DNA of 29,370 nucleotides. Origin: DAOSVX01 sp964616495 (GTDB lineage Bacteria > Bacillota_I > Bacilli_A > RF39 > UBA660). Location of the stretch: positions 1-29,370 of the forward strand of contig CAZTRF010000010.1 of the NCBI GenBank assembly GCA_964616495.1. Reading direction: 5' to 3'. A program made the translations under genes and the position numbers. Of the stretch, positions 1 through 6,186 are shown piece after piece; position 1 is the first letter of the stretch; the number at the start of each line of letters is the position of its first letter. The notes under the pieces were generated by a model that did no database searches, had not been told where the DNA came from, and saw only the letters and a list, made by a program, of their open reading frames with translations.

Positions 1-17
1 GAATACACTCCATACAT
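1..17 (-). CDS. Possible 5' end of a gene running off the left edge
   Basis: On the minus strand an AGGGAG Shine-Dalgarno-like motif (24-29) stands six bases before an ATG at 17, and two overlapping TATAAT boxes (39-50), the upstream one preceded by TG-N, lie further upstream. Only five codons (Met-Tyr-Gly-Val-Tyr) remain before the edge, so the product cannot be identified. The call rests only on promoter plus ribosome-site spacing. Confidence 0.35.
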
Positions 18-38
18 CCTTATCTCCCTAACCATACT

Positions 39-53
39 ATTATAATTATAACA
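39..53 (-). promoter_or_regulatory. Extended -10 promoter for the gene leaving the left edge
   Basis: The minus strand carries TGT-TATAAT (45-53), followed directly by a second TATAAT (39-44). No good -35 hexamer is present at 16-18 bases, so the TGn extension would have to compensate. It lies about 22 bases upstream of the ATG at 17. Confidence 0.4.
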
Positions 54-153
54 TAGTTTTTTTAAAAAAATCTATCATTTTGCAATGCTTTTCATATCAA
101 ATGATAAAATGTAGAATTTTTAATCTTCCCCTCGATTGATGCACATATAAATT

Positions 154-177
154 AGCAAGTAAAAATTTTGCTTTTTT
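154..177. terminator. Weak hairpin at the 3' end of the SpoVT-like gene
   Basis: AGCAA (154-158) and TTGCT (168-172) can pair. A T-run follows on the plus strand, while on the minus strand the hairpin follows the stop codon of the SpoVT-like gene. The stem is only five base pairs and the minus-strand U-tract is poor, so function is doubtful. Confidence 0.25.
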
Positions 178-694
178 AAAAATTCTTATATAATAATTCC
201 GTTATGTAATCTAACAAATCTACACTTAAATTATTATCATCTAAAACAATTATAGATCCAACATTAAAGCCATTTTTTTTAATGGGGTAATAATAATTTT
301 GTTTTTTTATCTGATCATCACTTGTAATTTTTATTGTTTTTGTTCGCTGTATACTTAATGCTTCTTCACTTAATAATTTAATTATATCTTTTGATATATT
401 TTTATTTTCCAAATTTTTATATCTCTTCCCATATACTTTTATTACTTTTTCTTTATTAGTAATAATTATTGTGTTGCCAAATTTATCAAATAGAGGTTTA
501 AATATTTCAGTTGAAATATTACTCAAATAATTTTTACTTTTTTCTTTTACAATATAGATAACTTGCTTTGATTCATCACATGACACATTTAAATAATCAT
601 TTGCTTTAATATTACAAGAATGACAAATGTTTTTAGGAATAACTAATCTGCCTAATTCGTCTATCCTTCTAAAATCTGATAAATTAAGTTTCAT
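176..694 (-). CDS. spoVT: SpoVT-like AbrB-family transcriptional regulator
   Basis: This 172-aa protein has the two-part plan of SpoVT. An N-terminal AbrB-type swapped-hairpin DNA-binding domain covers about residues 5-50, with the signature RRIDELGRLVIPK close to the family's RRIDDLGRVVIPKEIR. A GAF-like sensor domain follows at about 55-172. B. subtilis SpoVT is 178 aa, so the length fits. In Bacillus SpoVT modulates forespore genes; relatives occur in lineages not known to sporulate, where the role is probably general regulation. The start is an ATG with a GAAAGGAG ribosome site (708-715) and an extended -10 upstream. It is divergent from the XRE regulator at 809-1243. The family call is firm; orthology to spoVT itself is less sure. 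Confidence 0.8.
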   Translation of the reverse strand: MKLNLSDFRRIDELGRLVIPKNICHSCNIKANDYLNVSCDESKQVIYIVKEKSKNYLSNISTEIFKPLFDKFGNTIIITNKEKVIKVYGKRYKNLENKNISKDIIKLLSEEALSIQRTKTIKITSDDQIKKQNYYYPIKKNGFNVGSIIVLDDNNLSVDLLDYITELLYKNF

Positions 695-723
695 TAAATA
701 AACACGACTCCTTTCATAAAACT

Positions 724-732
724 ATTATAACA
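724..732 (-). promoter_or_regulatory. Extended -10 promoter of the SpoVT-like gene
   Basis: The minus strand reads TGT-TATAAT, with TATAAT at 724-729, about 30 bases upstream of the start codon at 694. The -35 position has no clear TTGACA-like hexamer. Confidence 0.5.
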
Positions 733-808
733 TAATTTTGTCGTATTTATTTGTGAAAAGAAGATTCTATTTAATTTAATGAGAAAATTAAAATAGGTGG
801 TGTATATT

Positions 809-1243
809 ATGATGTTTAAAAGATTAAAAGATATTAGAGAAGAATATGATTTGTCGCAAAAAGATGTTGCTGAAATATTAGAAGTAACACAACAAAACTA
901 TTCATTGTGGGAAATTGAAGAAAAAATTATTCCTATTAAGCATTTAAATAAATTTTGCAATCATTTTAAAGTAAGTATTGATTATGTAGCTGGCATTTCA
1001 AATGTAAGGAGTTATAAAGAGCAAAATAACAACATTAATAAAATTATAGTTGGAAAAAGATTAAAAGAATTAAGAATTAAAAATAATCTTACACAAATGC
1101 AATTGGCTAATTCACTTAATACTTCGCACTCTACAATAAGTGCATATGAAAATGGCAAAACACTTTTATTGTTAGCTTTTGCTTATGAAATAGCAAAGAA
1201 ATGTAAAATTTCTATTGATTGGTTGTATGGGAAAATAAAGTAA
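809..1243 (+). CDS. XRE-family regulator with two tandem HTH domains
   Basis: This 144-aa protein consists of two consecutive Cro/CI-type helix-turn-helix domains at about residues 4-60 and 82-140. Both show the family pattern: an RLK(D/E)(I/L)R opening, a (L/F)(S/T)Q helix, a recognition helix with a (S/N)-x-W/Y-E turn (NYSLWE, TISAYENGK), and a closing (V/I)SIDY/W motif. The duplicated architecture implies binding to two half-sites or a pseudo-dimer. The AGGTGG ribosome site (795-800) fits ATG 809 (or 812) better than the GTG codons at 797 and 800, which lie within it. The 3' end overlaps the convergent gene at 1212-1529 by 32 bp. Regulation of that neighbour is inference from position. Confidence 0.8.
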   Translation: MMFKRLKDIREEYDLSQKDVAEILEVTQQNYSLWEIEEKIIPIKHLNKFCNHFKVSIDYVAGISNVRSYKEQNNNINKIIVGKRLKELRIKNNLTQMQLANSLNTSHSTISAYENGKTLLLLAFAYEIAKKCKISIDWLYGKIK

Positions 1244-1529
1244 CTTTATCCATTTTTAATATGGGCTTTTTACATTCTATGTTAATACGATACTTGATTT
1301 TAAGAAGTTGTATTGCATTAGCAAGTATGACTTCTTTTTCTTTATCATTAAAAATAGTGGGTTTTAAAGTATCTTCAAATATAGTATTAATATCTTCATT
1401 AATTTCACAACACCACTCATATAATAATTTTAATTCATATGCTGTTTTTTCTGCTTGATAGTACATAGCCGTTCTTTTCAAATCATTTAAATATGCTTCA
1501 TCAATCAAAGATAATTTTTCTTTTTTCAT
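1212..1529 (-). CDS. Hypothetical 105-aa protein convergent with the tandem-HTH regulator
   Basis: I do not recognise this protein. It is 105 aa, charged and predominantly helical in composition, with no signal peptide or membrane segment. A Trp-Cys-Cys-Glu run lies near residues 38-41. The ATG at 1529 has a strong GGAGG ribosome site five to six bases upstream. A candidate TTGCCA-18-TAACAT promoter with TGn extension is present, and its -10 sits in the middle of a palindrome (1550-1567). Its last 32 bp overlap the 3' end of the XRE gene on the other strand. The ribosome site and promoter support expression; the function is unknown. Confidence 0.6.
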   Translation of the reverse strand: MKKEKLSLIDEAYLNDLKRTAMYYQAEKTAYELKLLYEWCCEINEDINTIFEDTLKPTIFNDKEKEVILANAIQLLKIKYRINIECKKPILKMDKVTLFSHTTNQ

Positions 1530-1549
1530 AAGTCCTCCATATCATCGTG

Positions 1550-1567
1550 TTGTATGTTAGCATACAA
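1550..1567. promoter_or_regulatory. Operator-like palindrome overlapping the -10 of the 105-aa gene
   Basis: TTGTATG and CATACAA form perfect 7-bp inverted arms around a 4-bp centre (TTAG on the plus strand). The proposed minus-strand -10 (TAACAT, 1554-1559, with TGC before it) lies inside. The matching -35 (TTGCCA) is at 1578-1583 with 18-bp spacing. A dimeric repressor here would block the promoter. Binding by the adjacent XRE protein is inference. Confidence 0.5.
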
Positions 1568-1589
1568 AAAAAGACTTTGGCAAGTCTTT
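1566..1589 (-). terminator. Rho-independent terminator after the truncated lipoprotein gene
   Basis: AAAGACTT and AAGTCTTT form an 8-bp stem with a 4-base loop (1570-1589), running into seven T on the minus strand (1572-1566). It lies about 30 bases beyond the stop codon at 1618. The -35 hexamer proposed for the next minus-strand gene lies in this hairpin. Confidence 0.75.
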
Positions 1590-1617
1590 CGTTTAAATAT
1601 ATATGTAAAATGCCATT

Positions 1618-1926
1618 TCATAAAAGTTTAATACTTTGGTGTGTTATGACATATACACCATCATCATTTCTAATAATTACCTGTTTATGATTGTTAAGTT
1701 GGTTTATTAAAGTGGCATTATAATAGTTATCTTTTTGATGAGATACTTCAATATTATATAAATATGTATCTTCATCATTAATTATTTCCATGCTCCCGGT
1801 TAAATAGTAAGAATTTGCTTTTTCAATCTTTTTAATAAAATTGTTTAAATCTTTCTCTCTATTTTCCCCATTACATCCCACCAACGCTAATACCATAAAT
1901 AGTAATAAAAGAATTATTTTTTTCAC
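1618..1926 (-). CDS. Short lipoprotein resembling the N-terminus of GerS/LolA-like proteins; probably truncated
   Basis: This 102-aa protein begins with a classic lipoprotein signal: KK, a leucine-rich core, and an LVGC lipobox with Cys at residue 18. The mature part (KIEKANSYYLTGSMEI, then an NHKQVIIRNDDGVYVIT segment) resembles from memory the start of LolA-fold sporulation and germination lipoproteins, which are usually well over 200 aa. Here the match stops after VYVIT, the expected Pro is replaced, and a TGA follows nine codons after VYVIT. The gene may therefore be a frameshifted remnant or a secondary short form. The start is GTG (1926) with a GAGGAGAG ribosome site five bases upstream. 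It is divergent from the DUF378 gene. Confidence 0.55.
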   Translation of the reverse strand: MKKIILLLLFMVLALVGCNGENREKDLNNFIKKIEKANSYYLTGSMEIINDEDTYLYNIEVSHQKDNYYNATLINQLNNHKQVIIRNDDGVYVITHQSIKLL

Positions 1927-2030
1927 ATTTACTCTCCTCTTCTAATTAAATATATTTATTAGTTTTTTTAATTATTCATACATATTTTTCTTAATATTGG
2001 AGAAACTATTAATAAGAGAAGAGAGGTTAT

Positions 2031-2237
2031 ATGAAAATTGTTCAAAAAATAGCTTTGGTTTTAATAATAATAGGTGCGATTAATTGGGCTTTAGTAGGAT
2101 TATTTGATTTTAATTTAGTAACATCAATTTTTGGAGAAAAGACTCTATTAACTAAAGTTATTTATTTAGTCATTGGGATATCAGGTATATTTAGTATTAC
2201 AACGTTATTTTCAGATTTAAATGTTGAAAAACACTAA
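2031..2237 (+). CDS. DUF378 family small membrane protein
   Basis: This 68-aa protein has two membrane helices (about residues 5-25 and 42-60). It shows the DUF378 hallmark INWALVGLFDFNLV followed by IFGEKTLLTKVIYLVIGISG, close to B. subtilis YuzA. The molecular function of the family is unknown. A GAGAGG ribosome site precedes the ATG by four to five bases. It is monocistronic, divergent from the lipoprotein and convergent with cdaR, with a shared bidirectional terminator. Confidence 0.85.
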   Translation: MKIVQKIALVLIIIGAINWALVGLFDFNLVTSIFGEKTLLTKVIYLVIGISGIFSITTLFSDLNVEKH

Positions 2238-2239
2238 AA

Positions 2240-2266
2240 AACTACTCTTATGAGTAGTTATTTTTT
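2240..2266. terminator. Bidirectional terminator between DUF378 gene and cdaR
   Basis: AACTACTC (2240-2247) and GAGTAGTT (2252-2259) form an 8-bp stem with a TTAT loop. A T-run follows on the plus strand (2261-2266) and on the minus strand. The cdaR stop codon (2258-2260) lies at the base of the stem. Confidence 0.85.
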
Positions 2267-3616
2267 GTTAATAACAATATCAATCGTTTTGACATTAGAG
2301 ACAACCTGAACTTTTACATCATCTACTTGTAAAACAATTGGAATACTATGAGTTCCAACATCATAACCAGTCAAGTCAACATAAGCTTTTATAGTTGCTG
2401 AGTCAAATTTTTCCAGTACTGATGATACGCCCTTTACCGTTACCGTAATACTTGTTTCGCTTAAAGTTTTGGCATAAGCTACATATCCTGATGCTAGGTT
2501 CCTAGTTTCTACTGAAATTCCTGTAATTTCTATTGAACTTTCTTTATCTACTGTAACATTAATACTTGTGGTTGATTCACTAACATATCTTACTCCTGCT
2601 GGTTTTTTTATAGTTTCATTAAACGTTTTATTCGCCTTTAAACCAGTAATGTTAATTGTTACAGGAACAAATTGAATACTTGATAAAGTATCTTGATTTC
2701 CATATATTCTAACTTTAGTAACACTTGATGAGATAGTACTAATAGCATATCCAACAGTATAGGAACCAGTCGTTACCACTTTAATAGGTACCTCAATAGA
2801 GTAAGATTCTAATTCTACGGTGGCCGTTACTTTTGATGGAACTATCTCAATATTTTTTAATACTGCCCCACTTTCATCATATCCTACCAAAGGTACAGAA
2901 TCTAAGACATAGGTACCAGCATCTATAAAGTCTTCGTTATTTAAATCTACTAAAGCTTTAACCGTAGCTACTTTTGACAAGGCCTCTTTTGACCCTTTAA
3001 CAACTACTTGAGATCTATCCAAAGTAATATTTTTTACACTTAATTTAGGATCTAATTTATCTTGATTTAAAAGATCATAGCTAATGGTTTTGTAGTCACT
3101 TATTTTTTCTCTAATAACTACTAATGGTTTTGATGGATCTAGTTTATAGCTTAAACTTTCGATAGTTTGCTTATAAGTTAGCTTTACCTCATGTTCCCCA
3201 ATACCATATCCCGTTAAATCTAATACGACCTCATGTTCACCAAGTTGCTTAGCTAGATATAAATCACTTTTACGACCAATTAAAGTAATGTCAACTGTTT
3301 TAGGTATTCCCTCTACCACATAGGCTTCTTCGTTGTATATTACTTTTACTTTTTGATCGGCTAGTATTTCAGCTTCGGTTTCTACCAAACTAATTACTTT
3401 CGAATCCACTAAGAAAAAAACAGCTATAGCAAAAATTAAAGATATATAAATAAGAGTTATGGGTCTAGACAATATTTTTTCTAGTTTACCGCTATTATTT
3501 TTAATATAACCATTAATAATATAAACTAATCTTCCAATTGGAGTAATTATTATTTTATCAATAACTTTGTAAATACCTTTAAAAACTTTTTTAATTGATT
3601 TCCATACTTTTTTCAT
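2258..3616 (-). CDS. cdaR: CdaR, YbbR-domain regulator of diadenylate cyclase CdaA
   Basis: CdaR is the membrane partner that modulates CdaA. The 452-aa protein has a basic cytoplasmic N-terminus of about 50 residues, one transmembrane helix (about 52-70), and an external region of repeated YbbR beta-domains. The repeats show as recurring VxVxG and V-D-L-(T/N)-G/N patterns, such as DLTGYGIGEHEV and DLTGYDVGTHSI, and I count about four units. Its start overlaps the cdaA stop (TAATG), indicating translational coupling. The N-terminal cytoplasmic part looks longer than in B. subtilis CdaR. No glmM follows, because transcription ends at the terminator straight after the stop. Confidence 0.9.
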   Translation of the reverse strand: MKKVWKSIKKVFKGIYKVIDKIIITPIGRLVYIINGYIKNNSGKLEKILSRPITLIYISLIFAIAVFFLVDSKVISLVETEAEILADQKVKVIYNEEAYVVEGIPKTVDITLIGRKSDLYLAKQLGEHEVVLDLTGYGIGEHEVKLTYKQTIESLSYKLDPSKPLVVIREKISDYKTISYDLLNQDKLDPKLSVKNITLDRSQVVVKGSKEALSKVATVKALVDLNNEDFIDAGTYVLDSVPLVGYDESGAVLKNIEIVPSKVTATVELESYSIEVPIKVVTTGSYTVGYAISTISSSVTKVRIYGNQDTLSSIQFVPVTINITGLKANKTFNETIKKPAGVRYVSESTTSINVTVDKESSIEITGISVETRNLASGYVAYAKTLSETSITVTVKGVSSVLEKFDSATIKAYVDLTGYDVGTHSIPIVLQVDDVKVQVVSNVKTIDIVINKK

Positions 3617-4422
3617 TAACGATCACCTTCTTCATCGGCATCATAAAACATTTCTACTTTTGGTTTTAATTCCGTTATTAGCATTAATTTGAAATCTTCT
3701 GTTGAAAGATTATAATTTAGTTCATGATTACAAGCAATGCTAATTCTTCCGGTTTCTTCTGATACCACTAAAGCAATAGCATCCGTTTCTTCAGCTACTC
3801 CTAAAGCGGCACGATGTCTAGTTCCTAATCTTTTACCTAAAGAAGGATCCATACTCGTTTTAAATACGGCCGTAGCACAGGTTATTCTATTTCCTTGAAT
3901 AATAACTCCCCCGTCATGTAATGGGTTATTTGGAAAAAATATTGCTTCTAATAAAGCAGCATTTAAATCAGCATATATCCCCGTAGCCCCATTAATATAT
4001 TCCTGTAGAGACATGTCTCTTTCAATTACTATTAAGGCTCCTATTTTATTTTTCTTTAAATATTCAACTGATTCCATTATTTCATGAACTACTTTTTCTC
4101 TTTCGTCAACTGTTAAAACTTTATGTCTTCCCAACAATTGACTTCTGCCAATAGACTCTAGTACGTTTCTAATTTCTGGTTGAAAGATAATTATCAAAGC
4201 TAAAGGCCCCCACATAATTACATATTCTAATAATAGGCCAATAGTGTATAAATTAAGCCAATTGCTTAATAATTTAACCACTATAATAATAGCTATGCCT
4301 TTAAATATAAGAACCATTTTAACATTATTTTTTAAATTCTTTAATACATAGTAAAACATTAACCAAACTAAAGATATATCAATAATTTTGGTAATAATAC
4401 TAAGAATCGAAGATAGTGTCAT
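3616..4422 (-). CDS. cdaA: CdaA, membrane diadenylate cyclase (c-di-AMP synthase)
   Basis: CdaA condenses two ATP into c-di-AMP, the messenger controlling potassium and osmotic balance. The 268-aa protein has three membrane helices in the first 80 residues and then a DisA_N/DAC domain. Active-site motifs are LHDGG at about residues 168-172 and GTRHRAA at about 200-206, followed by the VSEETGRIS segment. The usual DGA motif reads DGG here. The start is ATG 4422, because AAAAGGAG lies eight bases upstream; the earlier GTG at 4431 overlaps the ribosome site itself. A good promoter lies just upstream and the gene is coupled to cdaR through TAATG. Confidence 0.93.
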   Translation of the reverse strand: MTLSSILSIITKIIDISLVWLMFYYVLKNLKNNVKMVLIFKGIAIIIVVKLLSNWLNLYTIGLLLEYVIMWGPLALIIIFQPEIRNVLESIGRSQLLGRHKVLTVDEREKVVHEIMESVEYLKKNKIGALIVIERDMSLQEYINGATGIYADLNAALLEAIFFPNNPLHDGGVIIQGNRITCATAVFKTSMDPSLGKRLGTRHRAALGVAEETDAIALVVSEETGRISIACNHELNYNLSTEDFKLMLITELKPKVEMFYDADEEGDR

Positions 4423-4447
4423 GTTATCCACTCCTTTTCTAAAGATA

Positions 4448-4476
4448 ATTATAGCAAATTAGGTTTGTTTTTACAA
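4448..4476 (-). promoter_or_regulatory. Promoter of cdaA-cdaR (TTGTAA-17-TATAAT)
   Basis: On the minus strand the -35 TTGTAA (4471-4476) and -10 TATAAT (4448-4453) are 17 bp apart, with a TGC extension. The start codon is about 26 bases downstream of the -10. A 14-bp block around the -10 is identical to that in the promoter at 4850-4878. Confidence 0.8.
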
Positions 4477-4481
4477 TAATT

Positions 4482-4506
4482 AAAGAGTTCACTAAGTGAA
4501 CTCTTT
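4482..4506 (-). terminator. Hairpin terminator after the 105-aa membrane protein gene
   Basis: AAAGAGTTCAC (4482-4492) and GTGAACTCTTT (4496-4506) form a perfect 11-bp stem with a 3-base loop. It starts one base past the stop codon at 4508. The minus-strand U-tract is short and interrupted (TTTAATTATT). Confidence 0.7.
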
Positions 4507-4507
4507 A

Positions 4508-4825
4508 CTATTCTTCAAACTTCTTTTCTTCTTTATTTTCGTCTTCAATAAGTAGGGTATCAAATGCTTCATTTTTAGGCTCTTCTTTTTTATTTTTATT
4601 ATCTTTAATAGCTTCGCTTAATGATACGTTTTTCATCTTAACATCTAGTTTTTCTATTGGCTTTTTTTCTTCTTCAGACTTTTTTTCAACCTTTTCTTTT
4701 GGATCCAGTTCTTTTTTCCTTTTCCGGTCTTCACTTAAATACCCAATCAAAGCTAAGACTAAAATAAGAGTTACTACTAAAAACCATATATAGTTGTTAG
4801 CTAAAAATTCTCCTACCTGTTCCAT
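4508..4825 (-). CDS. Hypothetical single-pass membrane protein with charged tail
   Basis: I recognise no family. The 105-aa protein has a short N-terminus, one membrane helix at about residues 12-31, and a hydrophilic Lys/Glu-rich tail (about 32-105) that is probably cytoplasmic and disordered. The tail contains a small less-charged patch (MKNVSLSEAI). AAGGAGG precedes the ATG. It has its own TTGAAA-17-TATAAT promoter and a terminator hairpin, so it is transcribed alone, between the yerB-like gene and cdaA. The topology resembles small adaptor or scaffold proteins of the division and envelope machinery, but nothing specific supports that. Confidence 0.75.
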   Translation of the reverse strand: MEQVGEFLANNYIWFLVVTLILVLALIGYLSEDRKRKKELDPKEKVEKKSEEEKKPIEKLDVKMKNVSLSEAIKDNKNKKEEPKNEAFDTLLIEDENKEEKKFEE

Positions 4826-4849
4826 AAGGCCCTCCTTTTATTCTAATTA

Positions 4850-4878
4850 ATTATAGCAAATAGTCGCCCACTTTTCAA
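4850..4878 (-). promoter_or_regulatory. Promoter of the 105-aa membrane protein gene (TTGAAA-17-TATAAT)
   Basis: On the minus strand -35 TTGAAA (4873-4878) and -10 TATAAT (4850-4855) are 17 bp apart with a TGC extension. The 14-bp string covering the -10 (4848-4861) repeats exactly at the cdaA promoter (4446-4459). Confidence 0.8.
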
Positions 4879-4898
4879 TTAACTATATGAATTTATAA

Positions 4899-5957
4899 TT
4901 AACTTATTTCTAATGTTTGATTTAATGGTTGAATCTGAATAAAGGTATTTCCATCGTTTACATCTATTTCTGTTCCGTTTTTATATTTATAAATAGTCTG
5001 AGCTGCCCTTGAACTTTTACTCCATGTTATTGGTATAGCATATCCATTAGTAATATAGTAGCCTTCTCCTTCACCAATATTTTTAAAATCCTGACGTCCT
5101 TTATCATCACCTGAAATAGCACTATTTTTTACTTGATAAGTAATAATGTTTTTAAAGGTGTATTGATTCCCGGTTATATCATCTTTATGAATTTTATTAT
5201 TAACAAAGCGCTTATATACTTTATTCGTTTCATCATATTCATATTTATCAGTTAATGAATTTGAATATTTAATAACCACTTTATTAGCCGCTTTAGTTTC
5301 TTCCTTAGAACTCAAATCAACTTCATCAACACTATAATTTAATAAGGTGTCATTAGTTGTGTCTCGATTATATTTTAACTTTGTTGCTGCTTTATTAAGC
5401 ATTTCCATTTTAGTAAATCCAGTATGTTCGGTGGCCACTCCTAATGAACGATCTCTAAAAAAGTATGTTCCTTCGTAGGTTAAACCATTAATATTATTGA
5501 TTTTTAAAGATTTAATATCGCTTTGAGCTTGAGGACTCCATCCCCAATGAACATAGATAGCATCATTTTCTAAGGCATAGTCTAAAAAGTAATGACGAGA
5601 GCTTCTAACTGAGCCTATTCTGGCGGTGTCTTGATCTTTAAATAAGGCCAAATACCTAGTCATACCTCCTTCGACAATTAATTCGTATATAACATATGCG
5701 TCTTGTAATCCGGCATGATGAGCTCTAGCAGCTGAATGATTATTAATCATAACTGCATATGGCCTGCTCTTAGAATTTTCATCTATTATTTTTAATGATT
5801 TTTCTTCTACAATAGGTTCTTCTTTCTTAGATGGTGTTTCTTCTTTTTTAAAATTAATTATGCCACTAACATATCCCAAATAAAAAAGGCCTCCTATTAT
5901 TACTAATCCAAAAATCCCATATAAAGCCTTAGCTTTAGTTTTCTTTTTTGATTTCAT
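4899..5957 (-). CDS. YerB-like DUF3048 domain protein, membrane-anchored
   Basis: This 352-aa protein has an N-terminal transmembrane anchor (about residues 10-30) after a Lys-rich cytoplasmic tip, an acidic/Lys linker, and then the DUF3048 module. The first part contains RPYAVMINNHSAARAHHAGLQ-type sequence, then VEGGMTRYLALF, RIGSVRSSRHYFLDYA and HWGWSPQA. The C-terminal DUF3048 part contains GEGEGYYITNGYAIPITW. The family is extracytoplasmic and of unknown biochemical role; B. subtilis YerB is a lipoprotein, whereas this copy has no lipobox. ATG 5957 is chosen because the upstream in-frame ATG at 5984 lacks a ribosome site and lies in a TATGAT box. No terminator was seen after the stop. Confidence 0.85.
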   Translation of the reverse strand: MKSKKKTKAKALYGIFGLVIIGGLFYLGYVSGIINFKKEETPSKKEEPIVEEKSLKIIDENSKSRPYAVMINNHSAARAHHAGLQDAYVIYELIVEGGMTRYLALFKDQDTARIGSVRSSRHYFLDYALENDAIYVHWGWSPQAQSDIKSLKINNINGLTYEGTYFFRDRSLGVATEHTGFTKMEMLNKAATKLKYNRDTTNDTLLNYSVDEVDLSSKEETKAANKVVIKYSNSLTDKYEYDETNKVYKRFVNNKIHKDDITGNQYTFKNIITYQVKNSAISGDDKGRQDFKNIGEGEGYYITNGYAIPITWSKSSRAAQTIYKYKNGTEIDVNDGNTFIQIQPLNQTLEIS

Positions 5958-6131
5958 ATATACTTCACACTCCGTGTTTATCATACCACGGATTTTTTTT
6001 TAATAAAATATAAATAAATAATTTTTTAAAAATTTACAATATCTTACATATTAAGGATTGTATTGACTATTTATTGCTTTTGTGTTACCATACTCAGCAA
6101 CTTGAGAATTAGCCCTAAAATTGGGCAACTA

Positions 6132-6160
6132 TTGACATTGCGTATCAAATATGATATAAT
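6132..6160 (+). promoter_or_regulatory. Perfect consensus promoter of the surface-protein cassette
   Basis: TTGACA (6132-6137) and TATAAT (6155-6160) are separated by exactly 17 bp, matching the sigma-70/sigma-A consensus at all twelve positions. The first ATG is 26 bases downstream of the -10. A weaker TTGACT-17-TACCAT pair lies upstream at 6063-6091. Confidence 0.9.
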
Positions 6161-6186
6161 GTCACTATCAAAGGGGGAAATTAAAA

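Noticed and set aside
1219..1458. 79-aa plus-strand ORF
   Set aside because: It is antisense to the 105-aa gene, which has a strong ribosome site; this ORF has none.
6063..6091. Second upstream promoter TTGACT-17-TACCAT for the surface cassette
   Set aside because: The -10 is poor and the perfect promoter downstream explains expression; kept only as a remark.
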